Positions 4,878 to 5,177 of a stretch of 5,177 nt of DNA are shown piece by piece. Position 1 is the first letter of the stretch. Each line of letters begins with the position of its first letter. A program made the translations under genes and the position numbers. The notes under the pieces were generated by a model. The model saw nothing but the letters and a program-made list of their open reading frames with translations, was not told the origin of the DNA and searched no databases. The stretch spans positions 1-5,177 of the forward strand of contig JAZDLG010000085.1 in assembly GCA_043802125.1 (NCBI GenBank), in the 5' to 3' direction. Source of the DNA: Phelpsiimicrobium sp043802125. GTDB lineage: Bacteria > Omnitrophota > Gorgyraeia > Velamenicoccales > Velamenicoccaceae.

Positions 4878-5177
4878 TTACTTCGCGTAGACCCATTCGA
4901 CATGAACATTATTTTTTCTCATCCCGCATACACGGATAACTCTGGAATCTCCCGGATAATATTCATTTTTATAGACAATTAGCGACTTGATTATCTCCCC
5001 ATGGGCGGTTAACTTAAACTCGTCCCATAGGTCCGGGTTAGAATATTCAAACTCATTGAGAACCTTTCTATAAGAAATGACTTTATTTCCGTTCGCTCTG
5101 TTCCATGCTACATGCGCGAATAATAAAGCCGCGTGCGCCGCTTCGCTTGAAGGATTGACAGGATCTTTAAGCAGCGT
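4878..5177 (-). CDS. 3' part of an unrecognised gene, start beyond the window
   Basis: From the right edge an open frame of 99 codons runs to TAA (4878-4880) with no internal stop. The composition is that of a soluble globular protein: an Ala-rich helix (SSEAAHAALLFAHVAWNRAN), then NPDLWDEF, a likely helix GEIIKSLIVYKNEYYPGD and a closing beta-like stretch, SRVIRVCGM then NNVHVEWVYAK. It has no membrane segment or signal peptide in the visible part and I do not recognise the family. The natural-looking C-terminus, with a stop about 95 bp from the IS end, argues that the element did not cut this gene. The same orientation as the element and the left operon is noted; no terminator is visible after the stop. 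Confidence 0.7.
   Translation of the reverse strand, partial: TLLKDPVNPSSEAAHAALLFAHVAWNRANGNKVISYRKVLNEFEYSNPDLWDEFKLTAHGEIIKSLIVYKNEYYPGDSRVIRVCGMRKNNVHVEWVYAK

Noticed and set aside
4731..4982. 83-codon plus-strand frame at the right IS end
   Set aside because: It starts inside the terminal repeats, crosses the IS boundary and runs antisense to the 3' end of the partial minus-strand gene.

Overview
The window is bacterial: Shine-Dalgarno sites of the AGGAG type, a TATAAT promoter, tight gene spacing and a complete IS21-family insertion sequence. The sequence does not allow a confident genus or phylum. Every supported gene lies on the minus strand, so transcription runs from high to low coordinates. 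The setting looks like accessory, mobile-element-rich DNA.

Right edge (4878-5177): the 3' end of an unrecognised gene (99 codons visible, no start in the window), followed by about 94 bp of AT-rich DNA. Middle (1927-4783): a 2,857-bp IS21-family element with istA (DDE transposase) and istB (AAA+ helper ATPase). Its ends carry iterated 23-bp units, four at the istA end and three at the istB end, under a shared 12-bp terminal repeat. The istA leader can fold into a long hairpin that buries the istA ribosome binding site. The flanks of the element do not form a clean target duplication.

Left part (1-1900): a two-gene operon with its own extended -10 promoter. It encodes a 78-aa excisionase-type helix-turn-helix protein and, two bases after its stop, a 482-aa multidomain protein. 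That protein has an N-terminal DUF4062-like domain, a RecG-like/GHKL-type ATPase domain and a C-terminal winged helix. Upstream of the promoter are repeats spaced 10 bp apart and then motifs spaced about 11 bp apart, both good candidates for regulator binding. Immediately after the stop codon of the large gene, a 9-bp tandem array (AATGGCTCA on the coding strand) begins and runs off the window edge; it has no stop codon in any coding-strand frame.

The likely story (inference) is a small regulator plus DUF4062-ATPase cassette of possible defence or stress function, with an IS21 element inserted upstream in the same orientation. The cassette and its terminal repeat array are the most interesting part of the window; the istA leader hairpin is second.
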